DNA of 29,075 nt. Source: a virus. The stretch spans positions 1 through 29,075 of IMG/VR virus record IMGVR_UViG_3300046504_000102, one strand, 5' to 3'. Both the position numbers and the translations under genes were made by a program. Positions 22,127 to 28,611 of this stretch are shown here, piece after piece. Below the pieces are notes generated by a model, which saw nothing but the letters and a program-made list of their open reading frames with translations, was not told the DNA's origin and made no database searches. Positions within the stretch are counted from its first letter, which is position 1, and each line of letters begins with the position of its first letter.

Positions 22127-22513
22127 ATGGAAGACAGAATTACACAAATAAAAGCTGAAATTGCTAAACAAGAAAAATTATTTCATATTGCTGTTGGTTC
22201 GGCTATTAAGTATGATACTTATGATGAATATGAAATAGCTATAGCACCTTTTCAAGCAAAACTTCGTGCCCTTGACAGGGAATTACGTATGATAATGCCA
22301 TATGAATTTATTGACAGCATTGATAAAGAAGATGATGTAATGACAATAAAAGAATTTATAAATGCGGTAAAATCTGGACTTTTTGTTGATACTGATGGTT
22401 ATGGACGTTATGTCAAAAATTATAAAAAAACTAACATAACAATACTACCATCTGATATTAAATATCAGGCAATTAGGAGAGACTTTGATACAATAGTTTG
22501 GTTTAATAAATAA
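22127..22513 (+). CDS. hypothetical protein, 128 aa
   Basis: The N-terminal ~60 residues are helical and coiled-coil-like (I-T-Q-I-K-A-E-I-A-K-Q-E...L-R-A-L-D-R-E-L). The C-terminal half is alpha/beta with D-T-D-G-Y-G-R-Y. It resembles small phage proteins with a C-terminal 'D-G-x-G' strand, but no family is named. It follows the paralog pair by two bases. Confidence 0.65.
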   Translation: MEDRITQIKAEIAKQEKLFHIAVGSAIKYDTYDEYEIAIAPFQAKLRALDRELRMIMPYEFIDSIDKEDDVMTIKEFINAVKSGLFVDTDGYGRYVKNYKKTNITILPSDIKYQAIRRDFDTIVWFNK

Positions 22514-22519
22514 TATTTT

Positions 22520-22714
22520 ATGGAATATATTGATAAGATAGTTGATGATTCAATAATTATTCAAAAAGAATTACATTCTTTTATTGATCAAATCAGGGAA
22601 AGTGAAAGAGGCAAAAAAATTCCTTACCAAGATTTAGTGGTAATATTTTTCACAATGAAACTTGCTGAATTAGAAGCAAAAATAAAAGAAGCAGGTCTTA
22701 TATTAAAAAATTAA
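22520..22714 (+). CDS. hypothetical helical protein, 64 aa
   Basis: Almost entirely helical and charged, with a hydrophobic patch (V-V-I-F-F-T-M-K-L) that is too short to be a clear membrane helix. No family. It is two bases from the deformylase start. Confidence 0.6.
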   Translation: MEYIDKIVDDSIIIQKELHSFIDQIRESERGKKIPYQDLVVIFFTMKLAELEAKIKEAGLILKN

Positions 22715-22716
22715 TT

Positions 22717-23280
22717 ATGAGTGAAATTATAGTTATACCAAATGAGCAGACTCCCAAAGTATCTGAGATAGAGGATATCGAGCTATTCTTTATTCAGAAC
22801 ATTAAACAACTTCAAGAATTCAAAGACTATGCACATACCAGATTTGATGCAGTAGGTCTGGCTGCAAATCAAACAAGCATTGATGGTGAAAGATTCATGG
22901 CAAGAGCATTTGCACTTAGAGACACAGAAAAACATATTTGGAGATTAATCATTGACCCGCATATCACCGAATATATCGGCATTAAAGAAATCAAGCGTGA
23001 AGGATGTTTAACATGGAAAGGCAAAGTAATTGTTGCTGAACGTAGTCGTGCAGTAAGAGTCAGTTATTTTGATGAAGTTGGTCAAAGTGTTAACAACGAA
23101 TTACATTTTGGTTTTGAAGGGCAAATTTGGCAACATGAGATCAATCATTTAAATGGTGTGGAAGAACGTGTCGAAGAACGTGGTTTCATTGAACCAAAGT
23201 CAATTAGTGTTGGTCGAAATGATAAATGCCCTTGTGGTTCAAATCTTAAATACAAAAAATGTTGTTTCTTATATTTATAA
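22717..23280 (+). CDS. def: peptide deformylase with C-terminal SEC-C zinc motif
   Basis: 187 aa. The three deformylase motifs are present: V-G-L-A-A-N-Q (46-52), E-G-C-L (95-98, metal ligand Cys97) and Q-H-E-I-N-H-L-N-G (139-147, metal ligands H140 and H144 with E141). The enzyme removes the N-formyl group from new proteins. Residues 166-183 (G-R-N-D-K-C-P-C-G-S...K-K-C-C) are a SEC-C zinc motif as in the SecA tail, which binds SecB or ribosomes. Phage deformylases are known, but a SEC-C tail is unusual and could target the enzyme to ribosomes. Both domains are secure calls. Confidence 0.9.
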   Translation: MSEIIVIPNEQTPKVSEIEDIELFFIQNIKQLQEFKDYAHTRFDAVGLAANQTSIDGERFMARAFALRDTEKHIWRLIIDPHITEYIGIKEIKREGCLTWKGKVIVAERSRAVRVSYFDEVGQSVNNELHFGFEGQIWQHEINHLNGVEERVEERGFIEPKSISVGRNDKCPCGSNLKYKKCCFLYL

Positions 23281-23284
23281 TACA

Positions 23285-23292
23285 TATCTTTG
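23285..23292 (+). promoter_or_regulatory. -7 element TATCTTTG
   Basis: TAnnTTTG lies 12 bases before the ATG at 23305. Unlike the other three copies it is not four bases from an ATG, so a short leader is expected. Confidence 0.4.
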
Positions 23293-23304
23293 ATAAAAAT
23301 TTTT

Positions 23305-23487
23305 ATGAAAAAATTAACGAAGAATCAAAAAGAAAGATTTGAAAAATATTGGAACAAAGAAACTATAAACGAACTTATAACTTCAAATGTACCAAGAGAG
23401 ATTGTTGAAAAATGGTTATATTCAATTCTTTCAATAAAAAATGAAAATGAATTTTTATTGAAATCAGAAGAAATGAAATTATTATGA
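23305..23487 (+). CDS. hypothetical protein upstream of the XRE gene, 60 aa
   Basis: Charged helical protein without a nameable motif. I use the ATG at 23305; an in-frame TTG at 23290 lies inside the promoter element. ATGA overlap with the XRE-type gene gives a two-gene arrangement like toxin-antitoxin modules. The product does not look like a RelE/HigB toxin and is shorter than those. Confidence 0.55.
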   Translation: MKKLTKNQKERFEKYWNKETINELITSNVPREIVEKWLYSILSIKNENEFLLKSEEMKLL

Positions 23488-24068
23488 AAACAATTAAAGC
23501 AAGAAAATATAATAGTAAAACTTTAGCAGACATACTTGCGGATATACCAAAATCGGTGGAGAAACAAGTATCTTCAACAATGGCAATTGCTGCTCTTATT
23601 GACGATGAAATGAAGAAAAACAATCTCAGCATTGATGATGTAGCTAAAATATTTAAAGTAAAACCAGAAACTATTGGTCATTGGTTAAGCGGTTCATTTG
23701 ATTTTAAAATCAGCACGCTTTGTAAAATTGAAGAAAAAATAAATATTGAATTATTCAAGATTACTAAATATCAAAAAAATATAATTTCAAAAAATAATGA
23801 AGTTATCTCTATAAATTTTACTACAAAAATAATAAAGAATTATATTGAAATGGGATATGTACCAAGAATGGATGGTTCATTAATGGTTTCAGATGATTTA
23901 ACATGTGATTGTTGTGGAAAAAATACAACAAGTCTTAGTGGTTTTGAAAATAATAATCCTAAATATCCAGATATTGGATTATGTATTAAATGTCTGGAAG
24001 AATATGCTAAACTAATTCATAGTCATGAACAAAGCACAAATGAAACGAATGACATTTGTAGAATTTGA
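23484..24068 (+). CDS. XRE-type HTH protein with C-terminal zinc ribbon, 194 aa
   Basis: The HTH lies at about residues 33-95: L-I-D-D-E-M-K-K-N-N-L-S-I-D-D-V-A-K-I-F-style helices, P-E-T-I-G-H-W-L-S-G (recognition helix region), then I-S-T-L-C-K-I-E-E-K. This is typical of XRE/HigA DNA-binding proteins. The C-terminal part has C-D-C-C (about 141-144) and C-I-K-C (about 167-170), a probable zinc ribbon. A transcriptional regulator is likely. Its TGA overlaps the next ATG (TGATG). Confidence 0.7.
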   Translation: MKTIKARKYNSKTLADILADIPKSVEKQVSSTMAIAALIDDEMKKNNLSIDDVAKIFKVKPETIGHWLSGSFDFKISTLCKIEEKINIELFKITKYQKNIISKNNEVISINFTTKIIKNYIEMGYVPRMDGSLMVSDDLTCDCCGKNTTSLSGFENNNPKYPDIGLCIKCLEEYAKLIHSHEQSTNETNDICRI

Positions 24069-24253
24069 TGGTGGAGAAACTGTCAGAGGTAAAGGACTTA
24101 AGAAAAAAACTTGGTACTCTATCTGTAGTATACATTATATTCATGATAATAATTGTAACATGTGTAATACTGGTAGTTGGCAAAATAATTTTATGCTTAC
24201 AATTAGTAGTTGGTTTCATGATCACATTTATTGGTTATGGTTATGGTGGATAA
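24068..24253 (+). CDS. two-pass membrane protein, 61 aa
   Basis: A basic N-terminus (V-E-K-L-S-E-V-K-D-L-R-K-K) is followed by two hydrophobic segments (residues ~18-38 and ~41-58) ending Y-G-Y-G-G. I prefer this frame to the overlapping +1 frame (24025-24264) because it shows clean membrane helices and a TGATG junction. Function unknown. It ends 22 bases before TnpB. Confidence 0.5.
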   Translation: MVEKLSEVKDLRKKLGTLSVVYIIFMIIIVTCVILVVGKIILCLQLVVGFMITFIGYGYGG

Positions 24254-24275
24254 ATAATATTTAAGATAAAAATAA

Positions 24276-25493
24276 ATGCGATTAGTTGAACAACACATTA
24301 TAAATAAAAGTAATACTCTTTTTAAAGAGATTGATGATTTATGCTTTTTATCAAAAAATCTTTACAATAAAGCTAATTATATTATTAGACAAGAATTTAT
24401 TAAAACATCAAAAGAAAAAAAAGAAGGTAAATTAGATCATGCTAATTGGATTAATTATTATCAACTACAAAAACAACTGCAAAATGATAAGGATGTTGAC
24501 TATATTGCACTTCCAAGAAAAGTAAGTCAACAAATCTTAAAAACATTAGATAAAAATTGGAAATCATTCTTCAAATTCATTCATAATGGCAGACCCAATT
24601 TACCAAACTATAAACATAAAACTAAAGGCAGAAATTTATTAGTTTACACTATTCAAGCAATTTCAAAAAAAGAATTAAAAAATAATATTGTTCGTTTATC
24701 TCAAACAAATATTAGAATACAAACAAAGCAAAAAGACATTCAAGAAGTAAGAATAATACCAAAATTAAAACATTACATAATTGAAATAATTTATAAAAAG
24801 GAGGTACAAGATTTAAAATTAAATAAAAATAATATTGCTGGAATTGATTTAGGAGTAAATAATTTATGTACTATAACATCAAATGTAAATAACATTAAAC
24901 CTGTTATCATTAACGGTAGACCATTAAAATCCATAAATCAATATTATAATAAAAAGAAAGCTAAATTACAATCATTTGTTGGTGATAAATCTTCTAATAA
25001 AATTCATAATTTAACTAATAAAAGAAATAGAAAAATTAATAATTATTTACATAATGTGAGTAGAATAATTATTAATTTCCTTATTCAAAATAATGTTGGA
25101 ATATTAGTAATTGGTAAGAATAAATTGTGGAAGACTGAAATAAATATGAATAAGAAAAATAATCAGTCTTTCGTAAATATACCACATGCCAGATTAATTA
25201 ACATGATTGAATATAAAGCTGAGTTAGTTGGAATTGATGTTGTTATTACCGAAGAAAGTTACACGAGTAAGTGTAGTTTTATTGACGATGAAAAACTATG
25301 CCATCATGAGAATTATCTTGGTAGAAGAATTCATCGTGGTTTATTTAAATCAAGTAATAATGTTTTAATTAATGCTGACTGTAATGGTAGTGGTAATATA
25401 ATAAGAAAAGCATTTTCAAAAGCATTTGCTGATGGAATAGAGGGTGTTGTAGTTCATCCAATAAGAATTAATCCTTATAAACTTGTTTCATAA
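24276..25493 (+). CDS. tnpB: TnpB-family RNA-guided endonuclease (IS200/IS605 OrfB type), no TnpA
   Basis: 405 aa, close to full-length TnpB (408 in ISDra2). RuvC I is G-I-D-L-G-V-N-N (D191). Downstream are E-E-S-Y-T-S-K-C (326-333), R-R-I-H-R-G-L-F, I-N-A-D-C-N-G (D368) and the terminal G-I-E-G-V-V-V-H-P. Where RuvC II normally has Glu, the sequence reads V-I-G-K-N (G280). The zinc-finger cysteines are reduced (C333, C342, C369). No TnpA and no clear element ends are visible. A guide RNA would be expected to overlap the 3' end (about 25400-25555). It may act as a homing-type nuclease in the phage or be a decayed insertion. Confidence 0.85.
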   Translation: MRLVEQHIINKSNTLFKEIDDLCFLSKNLYNKANYIIRQEFIKTSKEKKEGKLDHANWINYYQLQKQLQNDKDVDYIALPRKVSQQILKTLDKNWKSFFKFIHNGRPNLPNYKHKTKGRNLLVYTIQAISKKELKNNIVRLSQTNIRIQTKQKDIQEVRIIPKLKHYIIEIIYKKEVQDLKLNKNNIAGIDLGVNNLCTITSNVNNIKPVIINGRPLKSINQYYNKKKAKLQSFVGDKSSNKIHNLTNKRNRKINNYLHNVSRIIINFLIQNNVGILVIGKNKLWKTEINMNKKNNQSFVNIPHARLINMIEYKAELVGIDVVITEESYTSKCSFIDDEKLCHHENYLGRRIHRGLFKSSNNVLINADCNGSGNIIRKAFSKAFADGIEGVVVHPIRINPYKLVS

Positions 25494-25555
25494 TATTATG
25501 AAATTAGAAACTATTTTTGGGTAAATTATATTTAATAAAATTTAACTAAATAATT

Positions 25556-25981
25556 ATGAAACATTATTTTTCTTACGAAGAAGATGAAGCCTATAAAGAA
25601 GGTCATAATGATGAAAGAAATCATCACAGTGATTATGAACATGACAGATACGCTTATGATGGTGAAGACAGGGCATATTGGGATGGTAGAAAAGACGAAC
25701 AAGAAGCTGAAAGAAGACGTGAAGATGAACGTGAAGAAGAAGAAAGACAAGAAAGAGAAGATTATGAGCGTTATGAACGTAGAAGACATGAGGAAGCAGA
25801 GCGTGAACGAGAGCAAGAAATGGAATATGAACGTATGTGTCATGAGGATAACATGAGAGAAATTGAAATGGAGCAGCGCAGAGAAGAAGAAAACGAAATG
25901 CCGAGTACAGAAGAAGAATTATTTAATCAAATAGAAGAAGATGAAAGAGGAAATCAGGAAATTAAATCCGATAGTAATTGA
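25556..25981 (+). CDS. Glu/Arg-rich coiled-coil protein, 141 aa
   Basis: Extremely charged protein. The first ~45 residues are rich in Tyr, Asp and His with D-G-E-D-R-A-Y-W-D-G-R. Residues ~48-120 are nearly all E/R/K/Q with interspersed M and Y, predicting a single long charged helix or coiled coil. No enzymatic motif. The A+G-rich coding strand explains the composition. It overlaps the next gene by 41 bases. Function unknown. Confidence 0.7.
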   Translation: MKHYFSYEEDEAYKEGHNDERNHHSDYEHDRYAYDGEDRAYWDGRKDEQEAERRREDEREEEERQEREDYERYERRRHEEAEREREQEMEYERMCHEDNMREIEMEQRREEENEMPSTEEELFNQIEEDERGNQEIKSDSN

Positions 25982-26252
25982 AATTGCTGAAGAATTAAAT
26001 GAATTCGAAAGATTTGTTGGTATTTCTGCAGCATTTGATGATAATGGAGTAGCTGTTTTTGTTGGTCTTGTTGAAAAATATAATTCAGATTTAGAATTAA
26101 TCGGTAAAAGATATGTTAGAATACAGGCAAGACATTTAGAACCAACTGACGATACTTTTACGGTGAAAGACATGAAACTTGCTTTTGAACAAGGGCGCAG
26201 TACTACAGAAGTATTTGAAAGTTGGTTTGATTTTTTTATTAAAAGAAAATAA
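25941..26252 (+). CDS. hypothetical protein, 103 aa
   Basis: Alpha/beta small protein: a hydrophobic strand section (V-G-I-S-A-A-F-D-D-N-G-V-A-V-F-V-G-L), then a polar C-terminal helix with W-F-D-F-F-I-K-R-K. The ATG gives a 41-base overlap with the preceding gene; later in-frame starts are absent until well inside the conserved-looking part. Not recognised. Confidence 0.65.
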   Translation: MKEEIRKLNPIVIEIAEELNEFERFVGISAAFDDNGVAVFVGLVEKYNSDLELIGKRYVRIQARHLEPTDDTFTVKDMKLAFEQGRSTTEVFESWFDFFIKRK

Positions 26253-26264
26253 ATAATAAATATT

Positions 26265-26519
26265 ATGGGAATAAATGAAGAGAATGTTATAATTAGCGAA
26301 AAAGAAAGTAATATTACAGTAAAAGAATGCTATCATAGTTGTCCTTTATTTGGAATATCAAGTGATGGCATGGAATGTATGCATCCTGTGTTTGAATCTG
26401 GAAGTCCTTGGGACAGGATGATTATTACTCAGAATAACAGCAGAGGTCGTGTACCTGATAAATGCCCTTTAAGAAAAAGTGCTATTAAAATAGTTAAAAA
26501 TATTAAATTAGAAATTTAA
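26265..26519 (+). CDS. small Cys-rich zinc-binding-type protein, 84 aa
   Basis: Cys positions: C-Y-H-S-C-P-L-F (about 22-29), E-C-M-H-P (about 38-42) and D-K-C-P-L-R-K near residue 66. The order (CxxxCP, central C-x-H-P, terminal CPL) resembles the product of 4034-4231, suggesting one zinc site and common ancestry. Starts in the ATTATGG context. Function unknown. Confidence 0.7.
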   Translation: MGINEENVIISEKESNITVKECYHSCPLFGISSDGMECMHPVFESGSPWDRMIITQNNSRGRVPDKCPLRKSAIKIVKNIKLEI

Positions 26520-26522
26520 ATA

Positions 26523-26687
26523 ATGATACCGATTAATTACATACAGTCAATACCAGCATATCAATATTATCCAACAGTAAATTACTTGATATTAGTGCCA
26601 ATAGGTTGTCAATTCAATATACCTAATGGTCAGGTTTGCAGTGGTGGTTTTATTGTTTATTATAAAAACAATTCATATTTTTTGTAA
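26523..26687 (+). CDS. hypothetical small protein, 54 aa
   Basis: Hydrophobic, Tyr/Ile/Pro-rich peptide with two Cys (residues ~29 and ~39), without a clear membrane helix. Support comes from its position 3 bases after the preceding stop and from the stop codon lying within the TTGTAAC box, as seen for the gene at 16840. Moderate doubt remains that it is translated. Confidence 0.45.
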   Translation: MIPINYIQSIPAYQYYPTVNYLILVPIGCQFNIPNGQVCSGGFIVYYKNNSYFL

Positions 26688-26712
26688 CTTTTTAAAATTT
26701 ATTTACGTATAA
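26682..26712 (+). promoter_or_regulatory. TTGTAAC-N17-CGTATAA promoter box
   Basis: TTGTAAC at 26682-26688 and CGTATAA at 26706-26712. A 6-codon ATG frame lies 24 bases downstream and the gene at 26762 lies 49 bases downstream, so this copy has the longest leader. Confidence 0.65.
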
Positions 26713-26761
26713 GTAACTTAAAACGTTTAATTATTATGAATGAACCTTTAATTTAAATATT

Positions 26762-26923
26762 ATGAAGTGGAGATTTACATCATTTAAAGTTGCTCCAATG
26801 AGAATAGCAGCATTTATTCTGCTTATCATTGCGTGGTCACACGGTACTGTATCTGGCATACTTGCTTGGATACTTTTGCTATTGATACTTGACATTAGTT
26901 TAGATGCCAATAAAAATAAATAA
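26762..26923 (+). CDS. small membrane protein, 53 aa
   Basis: Two hydrophobic stretches (residues ~13-24 and ~30-44) with a basic N-terminus (M-K-W-R-F) and a polar tail (D-A-N-K-N-K) predict a hairpin or single long membrane insertion. It starts behind the promoter box at 26682 and is two bases from the next gene. Confidence 0.6.
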   Translation: MKWRFTSFKVAPMRIAAFILLIIAWSHGTVSGILAWILLLLILDISLDANKNK

Positions 26924-26925
26924 TT

Positions 26926-27096
26926 ATGGAAATTATACACAAACCTTGGGAATGGACGACAGTTACCACAGAAGGTGGTGGCTATTCGTTAGTTAAAGCA
27001 GACGAAGAAACTCGTAAAAAACAACTCGAAGAGTTTAAGAAAAAACGTAAAGCTGAACTCAAAAAAGACCTTGATGAAATTGATAACTTATTTTAA
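26926..27096 (+). CDS. hypothetical charged protein, 56 aa
   Basis: The N-terminal half contains W-E-W-T-T-V-T-T-E-G-G-G-Y. The C-terminal half is a Lys/Glu-rich helix (E-E-F-K-K-K-R-K-A-E-L-K-K-D-L) ending in D-N-L-F. Unknown function. The AATTATG start context and close packing support it as a gene. Confidence 0.6.
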   Translation: MEIIHKPWEWTTVTTEGGGYSLVKADEETRKKQLEEFKKKRKAELKKDLDEIDNLF

Positions 27097-27112
27097 TTAA
27101 AACAAAATAATT

Positions 27113-27319
27113 ATGGCAGACGTAATCGGTAGTGGTAATCCTAAACGAGAAATATTGGTAGATGCAATAAAAGAATTGCATGCTGCAAATTTAAATCTTA
27201 TACGTGAAAAAAGTGTTGAAACTCAATTTGCTAAGAATCATATTAAAATGGCATTGCATTTGATTAATGGACTATTAAATACAATTGAAGCACCAGAACA
27301 AACATATCATTTAGAATAA
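27113..27319 (+). CDS. hypothetical helical protein, 68 aa
   Basis: Predicted all-helical small protein (I-L-V-D-A-I-K-E-L-H-A-A-N-L-N-L, then I-K-M-A-L-H-L-I-N-G-L-L). No family is recognised. The AATTATG start and a one-base gap to the next gene indicate the same operon. Confidence 0.65.
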   Translation: MADVIGSGNPKREILVDAIKELHAANLNLIREKSVETQFAKNHIKMALHLINGLLNTIEAPEQTYHLE

Positions 27320-27320
27320 A

Positions 27321-27770
27321 ATGAAAGAAGAAGATTTAACAATTATATTTAACATATTACTTGCAGAAAAAGACAGTTGTTCAATTTCTGAAGTAAATCG
27401 ATTATGTAGTAAATATATGAAAGAACATCCAGATACATATATTTTTAATTGTAGAGATACTTTTTTTTATTATATCAATATATTTCCTGAATTATATTAT
27501 TGGGATAATAGAGCAGAATTAATTCGCAAACAAGCAGTAACTATGTGTAAGTTTTGTGGTAAAACATATAGAAAATATCCAGACATTAAAAAATATAATG
27601 CAGTTGTTGAAGCAAATAAAGGATATACCGAAGCTGATATTTATAAAGCATTTTATGTAGGTTTGAACAGAGGGATATATGTCGCAAGTGTGATAAAAGG
27701 CGAACCGATTGAAGGCGATTATCCAACATACGAAGAATATATTACTAAATTAAAAAATAATGAGAAATGA
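27321..27770 (+). CDS. hypothetical protein with one CxxC pair, 149 aa
   Basis: Soluble protein with aromatic-rich helices (F-F-Y-Y-I-N-I-F-P-E-L-Y-Y-W) and C-K-F-C-G near residue 76, possibly half of a zinc site. No family is recognised. ATGA overlap with the following zinc-cluster protein suggests they are made together. Confidence 0.65.
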   Translation: MKEEDLTIIFNILLAEKDSCSISEVNRLCSKYMKEHPDTYIFNCRDTFFYYINIFPELYYWDNRAELIRKQAVTMCKFCGKTYRKYPDIKKYNAVVEANKGYTEADIYKAFYVGLNRGIYVASVIKGEPIEGDYPTYEEYITKLKNNEK

Positions 27771-28360
27771 GTGAACGTTGTATAGTATGTGGTAAATTTA
27801 TTGGAGATAAAGAAATTTCCAATAATGAAATTGAAACAGAATTTATACCTGACACTGAATTTACTATAGAAGAAATAAATTACACACATAAAAAATGTAT
27901 AATGAAAAAAGAAAATGAACCAGTACAACTCTGTGGCTTTAATGAAGCATGGAGAGGCAATTGTAAAAAACCTGCAGTTAAAAACGGTAGGTGCGAAGAA
28001 CATGCTGATTTAGTGTGTGCAAGTTGTGGTGCTCCTGCAACACATAGTTGTTATGAAACAGGTCAATTTGTTTGCGGTGCTCCGCTTTGTGACGATTGTG
28101 AACACACAATTGCTGGTGATGGTACTAATGGTAATATTGGTTTTTACAGGACTGCTCCGCTTCCAGAAGGTATGAAAGAGCATTGCAAAAAAACTGCACA
28201 AGTAAATTTTCCTTGGATAGTAATATCTTGTTGCAAAGATTATCCTGAAATGCAAGCAATGCTTGACAAATATAAGAAAGGGGAACTTTCATATGCAGAT
28301 GCAGATAAGCAGATGGGCGACTATATTGCTGCAAAAAACAAAGAAGAAGGAAGGGATTAA
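27767..28360 (+). CDS. multi-zinc-cluster protein, 197 aa
   Basis: Three Cys/His-rich regions. C-I-V-C-G-K is at the N-terminus, with H-K-K-C about 35 residues later. L-C-G-F...N-C-K-K-P-A...C-E-E-H is in the middle. V-C-A-S-C-G-A-P-A-T-H-S-C...C-D-D-C-E-H follows, resembling B-box/zinc-ribbon clusters. The C-terminal ~60 residues are helical. Likely a structural zinc protein that binds nucleic acid or protein; the exact role is unknown. I recall similar multi-cluster proteins in Bacteroidota phages. Confidence 0.7.
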   Translation: MSERCIVCGKFIGDKEISNNEIETEFIPDTEFTIEEINYTHKKCIMKKENEPVQLCGFNEAWRGNCKKPAVKNGRCEEHADLVCASCGAPATHSCYETGQFVCGAPLCDDCEHTIAGDGTNGNIGFYRTAPLPEGMKEHCKKTAQVNFPWIVISCCKDYPEMQAMLDKYKKGELSYADADKQMGDYIAAKNKEEGRD

Positions 28361-28362
28361 TT

Positions 28363-28611
28363 ATGGACAACAAAATAGCTGAATTAATTAATACTGGTTG
28401 GGATGTTAAATTTTCAAATCAAGTTAAGAGGATAGACAGTGAATTCGTTATCAGAACTTGTTGGAAAGCTGAATATGGTGACGAAAGATATGAATCTCAA
28501 TGGGCAGGATTTAAAGATGCAAAATTATGCGTTAAAGATTTTATTAAAATTGCTGAAATAGCAATGAAAACTGAAGCAAAACTTAAAACTGAAAATCATG
28601 AAAAAAGATAA
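28363..28611 (+). CDS. hypothetical protein, 82 aa
   Basis: Small soluble alpha/beta protein (W-D-V-K-F...F-V-I-R-T-C-W-K-A-E-Y-G) with a C-terminal helix. Not recognised. It overlaps the next gene by 14 bases and starts two bases after the preceding stop. Confidence 0.65.
   Translation: MDNKIAELINTGWDVKFSNQVKRIDSEFVIRTCWKAEYGDERYESQWAGFKDAKLCVKDFIKIAEIAMKTEAKLKTENHEKR

Noticed and set aside
24025-24264. 79-codon frame overlapping the 61-aa membrane protein
   Set aside because: It is Trp/His-rich and without pattern, and it overlaps the end of the XRE gene. The other frame gives clean membrane helices and a TGATG junction.
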